From RGIG5579 sp045543495 (GTDB taxonomy: Bacteria; Bacillota; Clostridia; Oscillospirales; SIG627), in the NCBI GenBank assembly GCA_045543495.1, contig JAZQMO010000007.1:1-29386 (forward strand): a DNA stretch of 29,386 nt. The letters run 5' to 3'. Shown piece by piece: positions 15,780-22,857 of the stretch (positions within the stretch are counted from its first letter, which is position 1; each line of letters opens with the position of its first letter). The notes under the pieces are model-generated. The model saw only the letters and a program-made list of their open reading frames with translations. It made no database searches and was not told where the DNA came from. The position numbers were made by a program, and so were the translations under genes.

Positions 15780-18350
15780 ATGGCTTTCACCTACAAATTC
15801 TCAAGAAAAAGTAAAAAAGACCAAACGGAAAAAGAAAAATCCTCCTCTCAGGACGATTTCTTCCCCCTCCTTTTCGGAGAAGAGACGGAAGATGGCCCCA
15901 ATGAAGCGGAGCAGAAGCCCACGGAGGCAGAGCCCGAATCAAGCGCTCCCCTTGCTTGTGCCGAAGAGACGGTAATACAAGAGCAAGAAGAAAGCGAGAT
16001 TGTCACAAAAGAGGCGGCAGAAGAAAAGAAGCCCGAGCCCGAGAAGGAAGAAAGCCTGGAGGACACCCGCGCCTTCTCTCTTTCCGATCTTTCCAAGACA
16101 AGCGAGGACAAGGAGAATTTTGACACACGGGAAATTTCCCCGGAGGCCGAAAAGACCCGAGCAATTCCCGAGGATCTGATCCGTGCCCTCAGCGAAAATC
16201 ACGCAGACGAAAAAAAGCTGGATGAGGTCTTTTTACAGACCGGCGGAGTCATCGGCTCGGAAACCAGCAAGGAAGAATACGATCGGATCACCGGTATCTT
16301 AAAAGAGGTGTTCGGCTCCGAGGACCCAAAGAAAAAGGGTGAGAAAAACGCCGAGACCGACGCTCCCAAGACCAAGACCCTGCAGGAAGCTTTGCAGGAG
16401 GCTCGGGAACAGGGGGATGAGGAAAACGGCGAATACATCGCCATTCACGATTCCCAAGAGGAATCCACCAAGGAATACCACGCCACCTTCTCCTTTGAAA
16501 AGGAATTGGGGCAGATGGAGGCAGATGAGGCTTCTCAAAGCGTTCCTCCCGTGGCAGACGAGGTGCAGGTTCCCGATCACGATAACCCTTACAGCGATAC
16601 CTACGATGAATTCGAGGAGAAGCGGGAAAAGAGAGCCATCCTTCCCGAGGAGTTCACCTCCCCCGAGGAGTACGATGAATTTGCAGAGCATTTGAGAAAC
16701 CGCAATTTCAAAACGGTGGTTTCCTGTGCCTGGTCCCTTCTCGCCTTCCTTTTGGTGCTTTATTTGGAAAGCGCCACCTTCTCCCGCATTTATCACCCCG
16801 AGTTCTTAAAGCCCGGCGGGATCTACAATATGATCTACCTTTTGGTGGACATCCAGGCCATTCTCATTTCCTCGCTTTTGGTTCTCTCCTCCTTGGGCGA
16901 GGGCTTCAAGGGGATCTTTACGGGAAAACCAAACCGCCACAGCTTTTCTGCCTTGATCACGCTGGTGGCGCTGGCTCATTCCATCTCCATGCTGGCCTTG
17001 GGTGTGACTCAGTACCCCCTCTTTGGCGTGGTGGCCTCTCTGTTCCATCTGTTCTCCGCTTTTTCCAATTCCTTGGAAGCCAAGCGCATCTACCGCACCT
17101 TCCGCATTTTTGCAAGACGCGGGGATAAATTGGTGGCTCAGGAATTGAATCAGGATACTCCCGAGGCAGAGGCCTTCCGTGATCAGCTGGAGGGCGAGCC
17201 CAAGTTTTATTCCGTGCAAAAGGCCGGCTTTATTGACGGATTCTTTGCCAAGGTGGAAGCCCCCTCCCGCAAGGAAAAGGCCTTTGGCGTTGCCCTGACC
17301 CTTTCCTTCCTTCTCTCTCTTGCATTTGCGGGCTTTTCCTATTGGAAGGAGCCGAATCTCGGCCTGACCTTCACCCGATTTGCCACCATGGCGGTTATGA
17401 CCCTGCCCTTATCGGGCATTATGACCGTAGCGCTTCCCTTCTCTCACCTTTCCAAAAAGGCAGAAAAGAAGGACTGTGCAATTTTAAGTGCAAAAAGCGC
17501 CGAGGAATGTGCCGATTGCGATGTGGTCTCCTTTACGGACCGTGAGATCTTCCCTCCCAAGAGTGTGAAGATCACCACCATCCGCACCTACGGACAGACC
17601 CGCATTGACAAGGCGATCCTGTACGGTGCCATGATCTTCCAAAAGCTGGGAGGTCCCCTTTCTCAAGTATTCAAAAAGACCATTTCGGGCGTTTGCTCCG
17701 AAATCCCCGAAAACTTTGATTTTCTTGAGATCACGGCAGACGGTATGTGTGCCAAGATCGATGGGAAGAGCATTTTCGTCGGAAACAAGAATTATCTGCT
17801 TTCCTACGATTTCGGCTACACCAAGGACGAAATTGATGAAAGCTTTGAGCAAAATTCGGGCAAAATTATGTATATGGTCATTGGAAACGAATTGGCTGCC
17901 AAGTTTTACATTCGCTATTCCATCAGCAAGCGTTTCCAAAAAACGATCCTGTCCCTCTTCAAATCCGGCATTTGTCCCGCTGTTAAGACCTGCGATCCCA
18001 ACATTGATTCCGATCTGTTCCGCACCCTTTTGGACAATGACAAGATCCCCGCAGGGATTATCAAAACAAGCGATGCCATGAAGGATGCCCCTGTGATGGA
18101 GCGCTGTGAGAGCGGTGTTGTCTGCACCTCCTCCATTGCCAATCTCCTTTACGGCTTCTCCCTTTCCGATGCCCTGCGTCACCTGATCGGAGCCAATGTG
18201 GTGATCAAGCTTCTTTCCCTTTTGGTGGGTGCAGGTATCGTACTGTTCCTCTTCTTCATTGAAAACCTGACGAAGATCTCGGGGCTTTTTGCCTTGATCT
18301 ATCAAATTCTTTGGATGATCCCCGTCATCATTCCGTCTGTTTCCGAATAA
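15780..18350 (+). CDS. Degenerate P-type ATPase-like membrane protein with acidic N-terminal region
   Basis: 856 aa, unknown function. Residues 1-305 are low-complexity and strongly acidic, with no membrane segment. Hydrophobic segments then lie at about 311-330, 348-371, 387-408, 411-429, 501-521 and 531-553, followed by a 250-residue soluble domain and two more at 804-827 and 834-852. This is the topology of P1B metal-pump ATPases. Remnants align by eye: LPLSG (542-546) where CPC stands in M4, VVSFTDREI (582-590) where VVFDKTGTL should be, MCAKIDGKSIFVGNKNYL (656-673) as the nucleotide-domain strand pair, and KTCDPN (736-741) in place of TGDN. The phosphorylated Asp is replaced by Thr and no TGE actuator motif is visible, so pumping is unlikely. 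AAAGGA precedes the ATG. It is probably co-transcribed with rlmB. Confidence 0.7.
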   Translation: MAFTYKFSRKSKKDQTEKEKSSSQDDFFPLLFGEETEDGPNEAEQKPTEAEPESSAPLACAEETVIQEQEESEIVTKEAAEEKKPEPEKEESLEDTRAFSLSDLSKTSEDKENFDTREISPEAEKTRAIPEDLIRALSENHADEKKLDEVFLQTGGVIGSETSKEEYDRITGILKEVFGSEDPKKKGEKNAETDAPKTKTLQEALQEAREQGDEENGEYIAIHDSQEESTKEYHATFSFEKELGQMEADEASQSVPPVADEVQVPDHDNPYSDTYDEFEEKREKRAILPEEFTSPEEYDEFAEHLRNRNFKTVVSCAWSLLAFLLVLYLESATFSRIYHPEFLKPGGIYNMIYLLVDIQAILISSLLVLSSLGEGFKGIFTGKPNRHSFSALITLVALAHSISMLALGVTQYPLFGVVASLFHLFSAFSNSLEAKRIYRTFRIFARRGDKLVAQELNQDTPEAEAFRDQLEGEPKFYSVQKAGFIDGFFAKVEAPSRKEKAFGVALTLSFLLSLAFAGFSYWKEPNLGLTFTRFATMAVMTLPLSGIMTVALPFSHLSKKAEKKDCAILSAKSAEECADCDVVSFTDREIFPPKSVKITTIRTYGQTRIDKAILYGAMIFQKLGGPLSQVFKKTISGVCSEIPENFDFLEITADGMCAKIDGKSIFVGNKNYLLSYDFGYTKDEIDESFEQNSGKIMYMVIGNELAAKFYIRYSISKRFQKTILSLFKSGICPAVKTCDPNIDSDLFRTLLDNDKIPAGIIKTSDAMKDAPVMERCESGVVCTSSIANLLYGFSLSDALRHLIGANVVIKLLSLLVGAGIVLFLFFIENLTKISGLFALIYQILWMIPVIIPSVSE

Positions 18351-18355
18351 AATAA

Positions 18356-18376
18356 CAGTGCCGCAATGCGGCACTG
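18356..18376 (+). terminator. GC-rich hairpin after the P-type ATPase-like gene
   Basis: Arms CAGTGCCGC (18356-18364) and GCGGCACTG (18368-18376) pair perfectly around AAT. No U-tract follows, so termination is uncertain. It lies 5 nt before tRNA-Arg and may act as a processing or pausing site. Confidence 0.45.
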
Positions 18377-18381
18377 CATAT

Positions 18382-18458
18382 CCACCCTTAGCGCAACTGG
18401 ATAGAGCATCAGATTCCGATTCTGAAGGTTGGGAGTTCGAACCTCCTGGGGTGGACCA
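18382..18458 (+). tRNA. tRNA-Arg (anticodon CCG)
   Basis: A 77-nt cloverleaf including an encoded CCA. The acceptor stem CCACCCT pairs with GGGGTGG. The D arm is GCGC...GAGC with GG in the loop. The anticodon stem TCAGA/TCTGA closes the loop TTCCGAT, which gives CCG (reads CGG, Arg). The T arm has TTCGAAC. Discriminator A is at 18455. The D stem contains one G-A mismatch. A strong terminator follows 2 nt after the CCA. There is no separate promoter between the hairpin and the tRNA, so it may be read through from upstream. Confidence 0.92.
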
Positions 18459-18460
18459 AC

Positions 18461-18502
18461 AAAAAAGCCCCTTTTGTCTGGTAGACAAAAGGGGGCTTTT
18501 TT
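18461..18502 (+). terminator. Strong rho-independent terminator after tRNA-Arg
   Basis: A stem of about 18 bp (AAAAAGCCCCTTTTGTCT against AGACAAAAGGGGGCTTTTT, one bulged G) around a 3-nt loop, ending in a T-run. It looks functional on both strands. Confidence 0.85.
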
Positions 18503-18504
18503 GA

Positions 18505-18633
18505 GTGATGCGTTCCTGCGGAACGTGATGCGCACGACCTGCGTGATGCAGGCTTCGCCTGTGATGCACGCCTTCGGCGCGTGGTAAGAACGCATCGCAT
18601 CACTTATCACAGCAAAGCGACATCACTTATCAC
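18505..18633. repeat. Tandem mini-hairpin array with GTGATGC units
   Basis: GTGATGC occurs at 18505, 18525, 18543 and 18561, spaced 20, 18 and 18 nt. Each copy is followed by a short stem with a tight loop: CGTTCC-TGC-GGAACG (18511-18525), an imperfect CACG/CGTG stem (18533-18545), CAGGC-TTC-GCCTG (18549-18561) and an imperfect CACGCC-TTC-GGCG stem (18567-18583). The first unit is complementary to GAACGCATC...ATCAC (18588-18603), closing the array. CATCACTTATCAC is then duplicated at 18598-18610 and 18621-18633. The stems differ in sequence while loop size and spacer are kept, so pairing rather than sequence seems to matter. There is no reading frame here. Confidence 0.7.
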
Positions 18634-18636
18634 TTA

Positions 18637-18666
18637 TTTACAAACAGGTTATATTTGTGGTATAAT
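18637..18666 (+). promoter_or_regulatory. Promoter within the hairpin region
   Basis: TTTACA (18637-18642), an 18-nt spacer, then TATAAT (18661-18666), preceded by TTGTGG. The -10 region is flanked by an inverted repeat AGGTTAT (18646-18652) / ATAACCT (18665-18671), a possible operator. Confidence 0.5.
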
Positions 18667-18674
18667 AACCTCAC

Positions 18675-18783
18675 GGCGTAAACGAAATCAAAGATTTCGA
18701 CGCCCAAGAGTTTATTGAATCACAATTGCAAAGGCGTGTGGCCTTTGGGGCTTCGCCCTGTCGCTCTTCGCATCGAAGTTGTG
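18675..18783. repeat. Second hairpin cluster with a three-arm folded region
   Basis: GGCGT (18675-18679) and ACGCC (18700-18704) enclose the 7-bp stem CGAAATC-AAA-GATTTCG (18683-18699). Further on, CACAA (18721-18725) can pair with TTGTG (18779-18783) around three stems: AAAGGC/GCCTTT (18730-18746), GGGC-TTC-GCCC (18748-18758) and CTTCG-CAT-CGAAG (18766-18778). That gives a branched, tRNA-like layout. No open frame of note. A structured leader or small RNA is possible, and so is a small non-coding mobile repeat. Confidence 0.5.
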
Positions 18784-18790
18784 GTATAAT
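18779..18790 (+). promoter_or_regulatory. Extended -10 repeat TTGTGGTATAAT before the 50-aa gene
   Basis: The 12-mer at 18779-18790 is an exact copy of the one at 18655-18666 and contains a TATAAT box. There is no good -35 hexamer. It would place a start about 45 nt before the ATG at 18842. Confidence 0.45.
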
Positions 18791-18841
18791 CTATTTGTAA
18801 AAGAATTTGACGAATGAATGTAAGCAAAAGGAGGAAGCAAA

Positions 18842-18994
18842 ATGAAAAAGATCGGGCTCGGAATTGCGATTCTTTTATTTGCTATTTGTCTGGAGGTATC
18901 CTGGGAGGGCCATTTTTCATACATTACCACAAGCATTGGTCTTGTGGGATTGGGAATGGCAATTTTTGGCTTTTTCCATTCGGAAAACAAATAG
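18842..18994 (+). CDS. 50-aa two-helix membrane protein, unknown
   Basis: The frame reads MKKIGLGIAILLFAICLEV, a short polar stretch, then a second hydrophobic segment (ITTSIGLVGLGMAIFGFF) and a polar end HSENK. Two membrane helices with a tight turn are predicted; the N-terminus could also pass for a signal anchor. The evidence for a real gene is AAGGAGG 7 nt before the ATG, a promoter-like box about 50 nt upstream and a clean U-tailed terminator directly after the stop. I do not recognise a function. Small two-helix proteins of this kind can be toxins, immunity proteins or complex subunits, but nothing here decides between these. Confidence 0.65.
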   Translation: MKKIGLGIAILLFAICLEVSWEGHFSYITTSIGLVGLGMAIFGFFHSENK

Positions 18995-19015
18995 ACATCT
19001 GCTACAGTACCACTT

Positions 19016-19049
19016 AACATCACCCTTTTTATCGAGGGTGATGTTTTCT
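19016..19049 (+). terminator. Terminator after the 50-aa gene
   Basis: Arms AACATCACCCT (19016-19026) and AGGGTGATGTT (19035-19045) pair over 11 bp and are followed by a T-rich run on the plus strand. The minus strand lacks a T-tract, so it serves the rightward gene. Confidence 0.8.
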
Positions 19050-19052
19050 TTT

Positions 19053-19334
19053 CTACTCCCACGAATTTTCCTCCACGGTATAGAAAAAATCCACATTTTC
19101 CTCCAGCAGGGAGAGAAATTCTCTCGGGTGGGTTTGGCTTTCGCAAAGGGTATTCAGAAACGAAATCATACGCCCGGAAGAAAAGCCGGATAGATCCAGA
19201 CGAAGAGTAAAGCCCTTTGCTTCGGTGCCTTGGACAACGGCCGTCAGTTTCATTTGATCCTCGCAGGAAAACAGGCGGTAGCAATACTTACTTTCCCTGA
19301 CCGAAATGCTCTTTTCATACAGCGTTTTTTCCAT
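19053..19334 (-). CDS. Conserved-looking 93-aa protein, unknown
   Basis: 93-aa soluble protein starting MEKTLYEKSISVRESKYCYR. It appears as an alternating strand region (YCYRLFSCEDQMKLTAVVQG; GFTLRLDLSGFS) followed by helices (RMISFLNTLCESQTHPREFLSLLEENVDFFY). I know no named family for it. The start at 19334 fits a consensus promoter at 19369-19396 (predicted start near 19362) and a GGGAG 10 nt upstream. An in-frame ATG at 19355 is an alternative. The gene is single and convergent with the 50-aa gene. Confidence 0.65.
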   Translation of the reverse strand: MEKTLYEKSISVRESKYCYRLFSCEDQMKLTAVVQGTEAKGFTLRLDLSGFSSGRMISFLNTLCESQTHPREFLSLLEENVDFFYTVEENSWE

Positions 19335-19368
19335 TACAATTTCTCTCCCGTTCATAGTCGCAAGAAGG

Positions 19369-19396
19369 AGTATACCTCCAAAAAGAAAATTGTCAA
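19369..19396 (-). promoter_or_regulatory. Promoter of the 93-aa gene
   Basis: Minus strand TTGACA (19391-19396), 16-nt spacer, TATACT (19369-19374). Confidence 0.75.
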
Positions 19397-19675
19397 GAGG
19401 GGGAAAACGGCGTTTTTTCGCCATTCTTGGTGTTTTTCACAAAACAAGTTTACAAGAAATTGCTTTTCAAGAAGGCTTTGGTAAAATCAGATACAGAATG
19501 GAAAAGAAAAAAATATTTTGCGGATATTTTGATTTTGAATTTGCATATTTTGGTTCAATTTGTCAATTATTCCAAAACAATTGTATATTTTGTTTGTAAT
19601 ATTCATTTTCGGCAAAATTTTTGTTAAAATTGCACAAAGAGAATGGAAGCTTTTCCCGTCTTTGTTTTCTGCAAA
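19397..19675. other. AT-rich intergenic stretch with four ATATTTTG boxes
   Basis: About 280 nt without a supported gene, much richer in A and T than its surroundings. ATATTTTG occurs at 19513, 19524, 19545 and 19585, spaced 11, 21 and 40 nt, close to whole helical turns. TTCCCG (19653-19658) and CGGGAA (19689-19694) form an inverted repeat that brackets the -35 box of the next gene. The stretch may be curved DNA or a regulator-binding region. Confidence 0.4.
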
Positions 19676-19704
19676 TTGACAAAAAAGGCGGGAAGAATTA
19701 TAAT
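19676..19704 (+). promoter_or_regulatory. Perfect consensus housekeeping promoter of the CARF gene
   Basis: TTGACA (19676-19681), exactly 17 nt, TATAAT (19699-19704). The predicted start is about 18 nt before the ATG at 19730, with AAAGGAGG in between. Confidence 0.85.
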
Positions 19705-19729
19705 GGAGAAAACAAAGGAGGGACAAATA

Positions 19730-20911
19730 ATGAAGCGTTATCTGATCGAATTCTATTCCAAACGGGCGCCTGAAAACCTGATCTCCCTGTTGAAGGACCG
19801 CTTTGACGGAATTTGGTTTTTATACTTTCAGAAAAAAAGCCCTCCTCCCTCCTCCATCCGCACCCAGCTGAACCGTGTGGTAGAGGATCTGTTTGGCTTT
19901 GGCGTGGATTTTGTGGAGATCGAAAGGGCTGATATTGCTTCGGTTTTGGCTTCCCTTGACAGGATCACAAGGGCGGGCGAGCACTATGTGATCGATATTA
20001 CGGGAGGAAACGAGATCTTCATTGCCGCATCGGGTATGTTTGCCCAAGAGAAAACGGATCGCACCGTGATCCTGCGCCACCACGATATTTTCACGCAGGA
20101 AATGACGGATCATCCCGCAAACGAAAGCGGCGAGGACGCCCCCTTTCCCAAATACTTAAAGGCCTCCCACCTTTTGAGCCTCAACGGGACACCTCCTCTT
20201 TCCGCACCCCGATTTCACTTTTCCCGCGGCCCCTTGCGAGGTGAGATCACACGGCTTTGGAATGCCGTATGCCATCACCTGAAGGACTGGAACCGCTTCT
20301 GCGCCTTTTCCGCCGAGGAGGGCGGAAAAACAAACCTTTTGGAGAAAAGGATCCCGGGGGAAAAGGGCTTGCAGAAAAGCTATCTTACCATCTCTGAAAG
20401 CCTGAAGGCGGCAGGTATTATGGTCTGTGAGGAAATCAAGGTGCAAAACGGAAGAACCACGGCTCGCTTTGATCTGGATGTTCCCAAGGAAGCCCTTTTT
20501 CTTTACGAAAAGGCGGGAAATCTTTTGGAAATGTATACTGCCATGGCCGCCTTTGACACGGGCCTGTTTCACGATATTTGCGTGGGAGTGCAGGTAGATT
20601 GGAACGGTGTATTTTCCGCTCCCGCAAGGCCCGATCCCCGAAACGAGATCGATCTGATTTTAATGAAAAACAATCTCCCCATTTTGGCAAGCTGTAAAAA
20701 CACCCTTCCCAAAAACGATCATCTCTATGAGATTTCCACCATGGCAAGTCACTACGGCGGGTATTATGCAACCCCCATGCTCCTTTCCTCCTACGGTGCC
20801 ACCCCTTCCGTGCGCACCCGTGCCAAGGAAATGAAGCTTGTTTTGATTGATAACATAAGAAAAATGTCCTACCCTAAGCTGGTAGAAAAGCTGAAAAAGG
20901 CCTTTTCATAA
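19730..20911 (+). CDS. Stand-alone CARF-nuclease protein, Card1/Can2-like (DUF1887)
   Basis: 393 aa. Residues 1 to about 150 look like a CARF (Rossmann-type) ligand domain: YLIEFYS strand, then VIDITGGNEIFIAASGMF (87-104) with the TGG-x-E loop that holds cyclic oligoadenylate in known members. Residues about 165-270 look like a winged-helix linker. The C-terminal part has a PD-(D/E)xK nuclease core: NEIDLILMKNNLPILASCKN, with E306, D308 and K323. The S-C-K form of the last motif is, as I recall, normal in this family. Card1 and Can2 cut DNA and/or RNA when type III CRISPR makes cyclic tetra-adenylate. No cas gene or array is in the window. It sits alone between its own promoter and terminator. 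The longer frame to 19643 is rejected because the promoter lies inside it. Confidence 0.82.
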   Translation: MKRYLIEFYSKRAPENLISLLKDRFDGIWFLYFQKKSPPPSSIRTQLNRVVEDLFGFGVDFVEIERADIASVLASLDRITRAGEHYVIDITGGNEIFIAASGMFAQEKTDRTVILRHHDIFTQEMTDHPANESGEDAPFPKYLKASHLLSLNGTPPLSAPRFHFSRGPLRGEITRLWNAVCHHLKDWNRFCAFSAEEGGKTNLLEKRIPGEKGLQKSYLTISESLKAAGIMVCEEIKVQNGRTTARFDLDVPKEALFLYEKAGNLLEMYTAMAAFDTGLFHDICVGVQVDWNGVFSAPARPDPRNEIDLILMKNNLPILASCKNTLPKNDHLYEISTMASHYGGYYATPMLLSSYGATPSVRTRAKEMKLVLIDNIRKMSYPKLVEKLKKAFS

Positions 20912-20914
20912 AAC

Positions 20915-20952
20915 AATCCCCTGCGGCAATCATGCCACAGGGGATTTGTTTT
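20915..20952. terminator. Bidirectional terminator between convergent genes
   Basis: AATCCCCTG (20915-20923) pairs with CAGGGGATT (20938-20946), with an inner GGCA/TGCC pair and an ATCA loop. T-rich tails follow on both strands, so it can end both the CARF gene and the zinc-ribbon gene. Confidence 0.8.
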
Positions 20953-22678
20953 ACAGGATGCCATCGGGGAAGCCCGCATCCTTCAGAGCTTTCATCAATT
21001 TTTCCGTATCAAAGGAGGTGATGAATTCTTCGATGTCATCCGCATCCTTGAGATCCAAAGGATCCTGAACCTTGGGCATTTCCACCTTTTCGGCTTCGCC
21101 CACCTGAATTTCACTTTCAATGGCGATCTTTCGCTTATCGGAGGCGTAAAGACCGATTTCAGATTCTACCAAATTGTCATCGGTGTCCACATCCAGCTGA
21201 AGGCCCAGATCCATATAGTTTTTGAACTGACCGAGGCTTTCCTCGCCGCCCAAAAACTGAACCAAGCTCTTCTGCATTTCATCAGACAGATCCAAGCGCA
21301 GGGAGAGATCCTCCTCGCCCCAGTTCAATTTAATATCCAGCACACGGGTATCGGAAATCACAAGCTCGCCGGAAACCACGGCGTGGTCATCCACTACCTC
21401 GCCGGCAAGGGTGAGACAAACCTCTTCTCCGCGGAGAATGAAATCCACATCCCTTTCGTCTTTATAATAAGAGAACAGGAAGGATTCCTCCTGACAGGTG
21501 GTGATTTTCCTGCCGATGACCTCGTGATCGGAATTCACATAGTCGGTGAGAACAAAAAGCTCTTCTCCTTCGCCTTCAAAAGAATCCTTGGCCTCTGCCA
21601 ATTCATCCTCAAGATCGGCAATGACTCTGTCCCAATCCTTTACCTCATCCTTGTCCGCAACCTCAAGTGCTACATAATAATCCGCAAGGCTTTCATAGAG
21701 TTTTTTCAGCTCGGCATCCTCCTTGGCTTCGGCAACCAGAGCGGAGAGAATATTGTGAAGCTGCTTTTCGGTTACACGGACGGTGAGAACGAAGGCTTCC
21801 TCCTCTACCCCATCCTGACGGGTATAAACGCCCTCCTCTCCCGTAACATCGGTCAGATGATCAAAGAGAATAGTATAGTAGCGGCGGATCATTTCCTCTG
21901 CCACCCGATCCTCGGGCAAAAGCTCGAAGGGATTCAGCTTTGCACCGTTTTCCAAACGGTACAAAAGAGCCTTGTCGGTCATTTCGGGAGCGGTGAGGAT
22001 CATAGAATCCCCTTCCGCAGTGGCGATCAGATCCAAAATACCAAGCCCCTTGGACTTCAAGGAGACCTTGGTGGAGGTAACACCGTTGTTATGATCGGTA
22101 TCCAGCGTGATCCCGAAATCATCCAGCCAATGGATCAGATCGGCAACGCTCTCATCCAGATCCTCTGCTAAAAGGCTGATATCCTCGCTGATCTTCAGGG
22201 TATGCGTGGTGATCATACCTTTGTTTTTATTTTCCCGTTCGGTCTCGGCCTTGGCCTCAAACCAATCGCCTACCGCATCGCCGAAGGACTTGCCCTCCAC
22301 ATAGGAAAAATAGGTAACGGGCTCGGAAAAATTACGGAGCACCAGACCTGTGATGCTATCCTTTAAGAAGAACAAAACAGCGGCAAGGGCAATGAAAACA
22401 CCCAAAACGGCAAGGACCACGGCGGCCTTTCCTCTTTTGGGAGGAGCCTCCAAAATCACCTGCGCATTATCGGGCACGGGGGCGATCTTTTCCTCAAACG
22501 CTCCTTCCTCCTTCATAATTTCGTGAGGGGCAGGGGGAACGGACTCAGAGGTGGCCTCGGGGGCATCGGGATCCAAAACCAAATCGTCATTTATTGTGCT
22601 TTCCAGCAATTCTTTTTGGCAAATGGGACACTTTTTTGTCCCCCGGGGGATTTCTTGAAAACAAAACGGGCACTGCAT
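20951..22678 (-). CDS. Membrane-anchored zinc-ribbon protein, unknown
   Basis: 575 aa. The N-terminus carries two CxxC pairs (Cys3/6 and Cys17/20), a zinc ribbon of the MxCPxCG type. A Pro/Glu-rich linker follows, then one membrane helix at about 85-106 preceded by KRGK, and a large acidic exported domain of about 465 residues. This topology predicts a cytoplasmic zinc ribbon and an extracellular C-terminus. The exported part alternates beta strands and is dominated by Asp and Glu. It resembles DUF6583-like proteins of Clostridia; that label is from memory. There is no enzyme motif. AAAGGAG and a good promoter precede it. Confidence 0.75.
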   Translation of the reverse strand: MQCPFCFQEIPRGTKKCPICQKELLESTINDDLVLDPDAPEATSESVPPAPHEIMKEEGAFEEKIAPVPDNAQVILEAPPKRGKAAVVLAVLGVFIALAAVLFFLKDSITGLVLRNFSEPVTYFSYVEGKSFGDAVGDWFEAKAETERENKNKGMITTHTLKISEDISLLAEDLDESVADLIHWLDDFGITLDTDHNNGVTSTKVSLKSKGLGILDLIATAEGDSMILTAPEMTDKALLYRLENGAKLNPFELLPEDRVAEEMIRRYYTILFDHLTDVTGEEGVYTRQDGVEEEAFVLTVRVTEKQLHNILSALVAEAKEDAELKKLYESLADYYVALEVADKDEVKDWDRVIADLEDELAEAKDSFEGEGEELFVLTDYVNSDHEVIGRKITTCQEESFLFSYYKDERDVDFILRGEEVCLTLAGEVVDDHAVVSGELVISDTRVLDIKLNWGEEDLSLRLDLSDEMQKSLVQFLGGEESLGQFKNYMDLGLQLDVDTDDNLVESEIGLYASDKRKIAIESEIQVGEAEKVEMPKVQDPLDLKDADDIEEFITSFDTEKLMKALKDAGFPDGIL

Positions 22679-22709
22679 CGTTTGATCTCCTTTCGATTTC
22701 TCTTCTCAT

Positions 22710-22738
22710 ATTTTATCGTTTTTTTCGTTTTGTGTCAA
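22710..22738 (-). promoter_or_regulatory. Promoter of the zinc-ribbon gene
   Basis: Minus strand TTGACA (22733-22738), 17 nt, TAAAAT (22710-22715), with AAAGGAG further down before the ATG at 22678. Confidence 0.8.
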
Positions 22739-22816
22739 CAACGGGATCAAAATTAACAATTATCTCCTCTCGATGGAAAACATACTTGTCATTTTGCAAG
22801 ATAGCTTTGGCTTTAG

Positions 22817-22836
22817 GTATACAATAGAATGTATAC
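22817..22836. promoter_or_regulatory. Paired GTATAC palindromes, possible operator
   Basis: GTATAC occurs at 22817-22822 and 22831-22836, 14 nt apart, each self-complementary, in an AT-rich context between divergent promoters. GTATAC-like half-sites are typical of GntR-type regulators. No such regulator gene is in the window. Confidence 0.35.
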
Positions 22837-22857
22837 TGATTATATATGATTTTGTAT

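Noticed and set aside
17484..18569. 361-codon minus-strand frame across the end of the ATPase-like gene and tRNA-Arg
   Set aside because: It would run through a tRNA gene and a terminator; clearly not coding.
18505..18783. CRISPR-like array
   Set aside because: Units are 18-20 nt with hairpins of changing sequence; there are no constant repeats of 24-37 nt with unique spacers, and no cas gene.
18842..18994. Naming the 50-aa protein a toxin or holin
   Set aside because: Two short hydrophobic helices alone do not support this; there is no antitoxin or antisense RNA that I can show.
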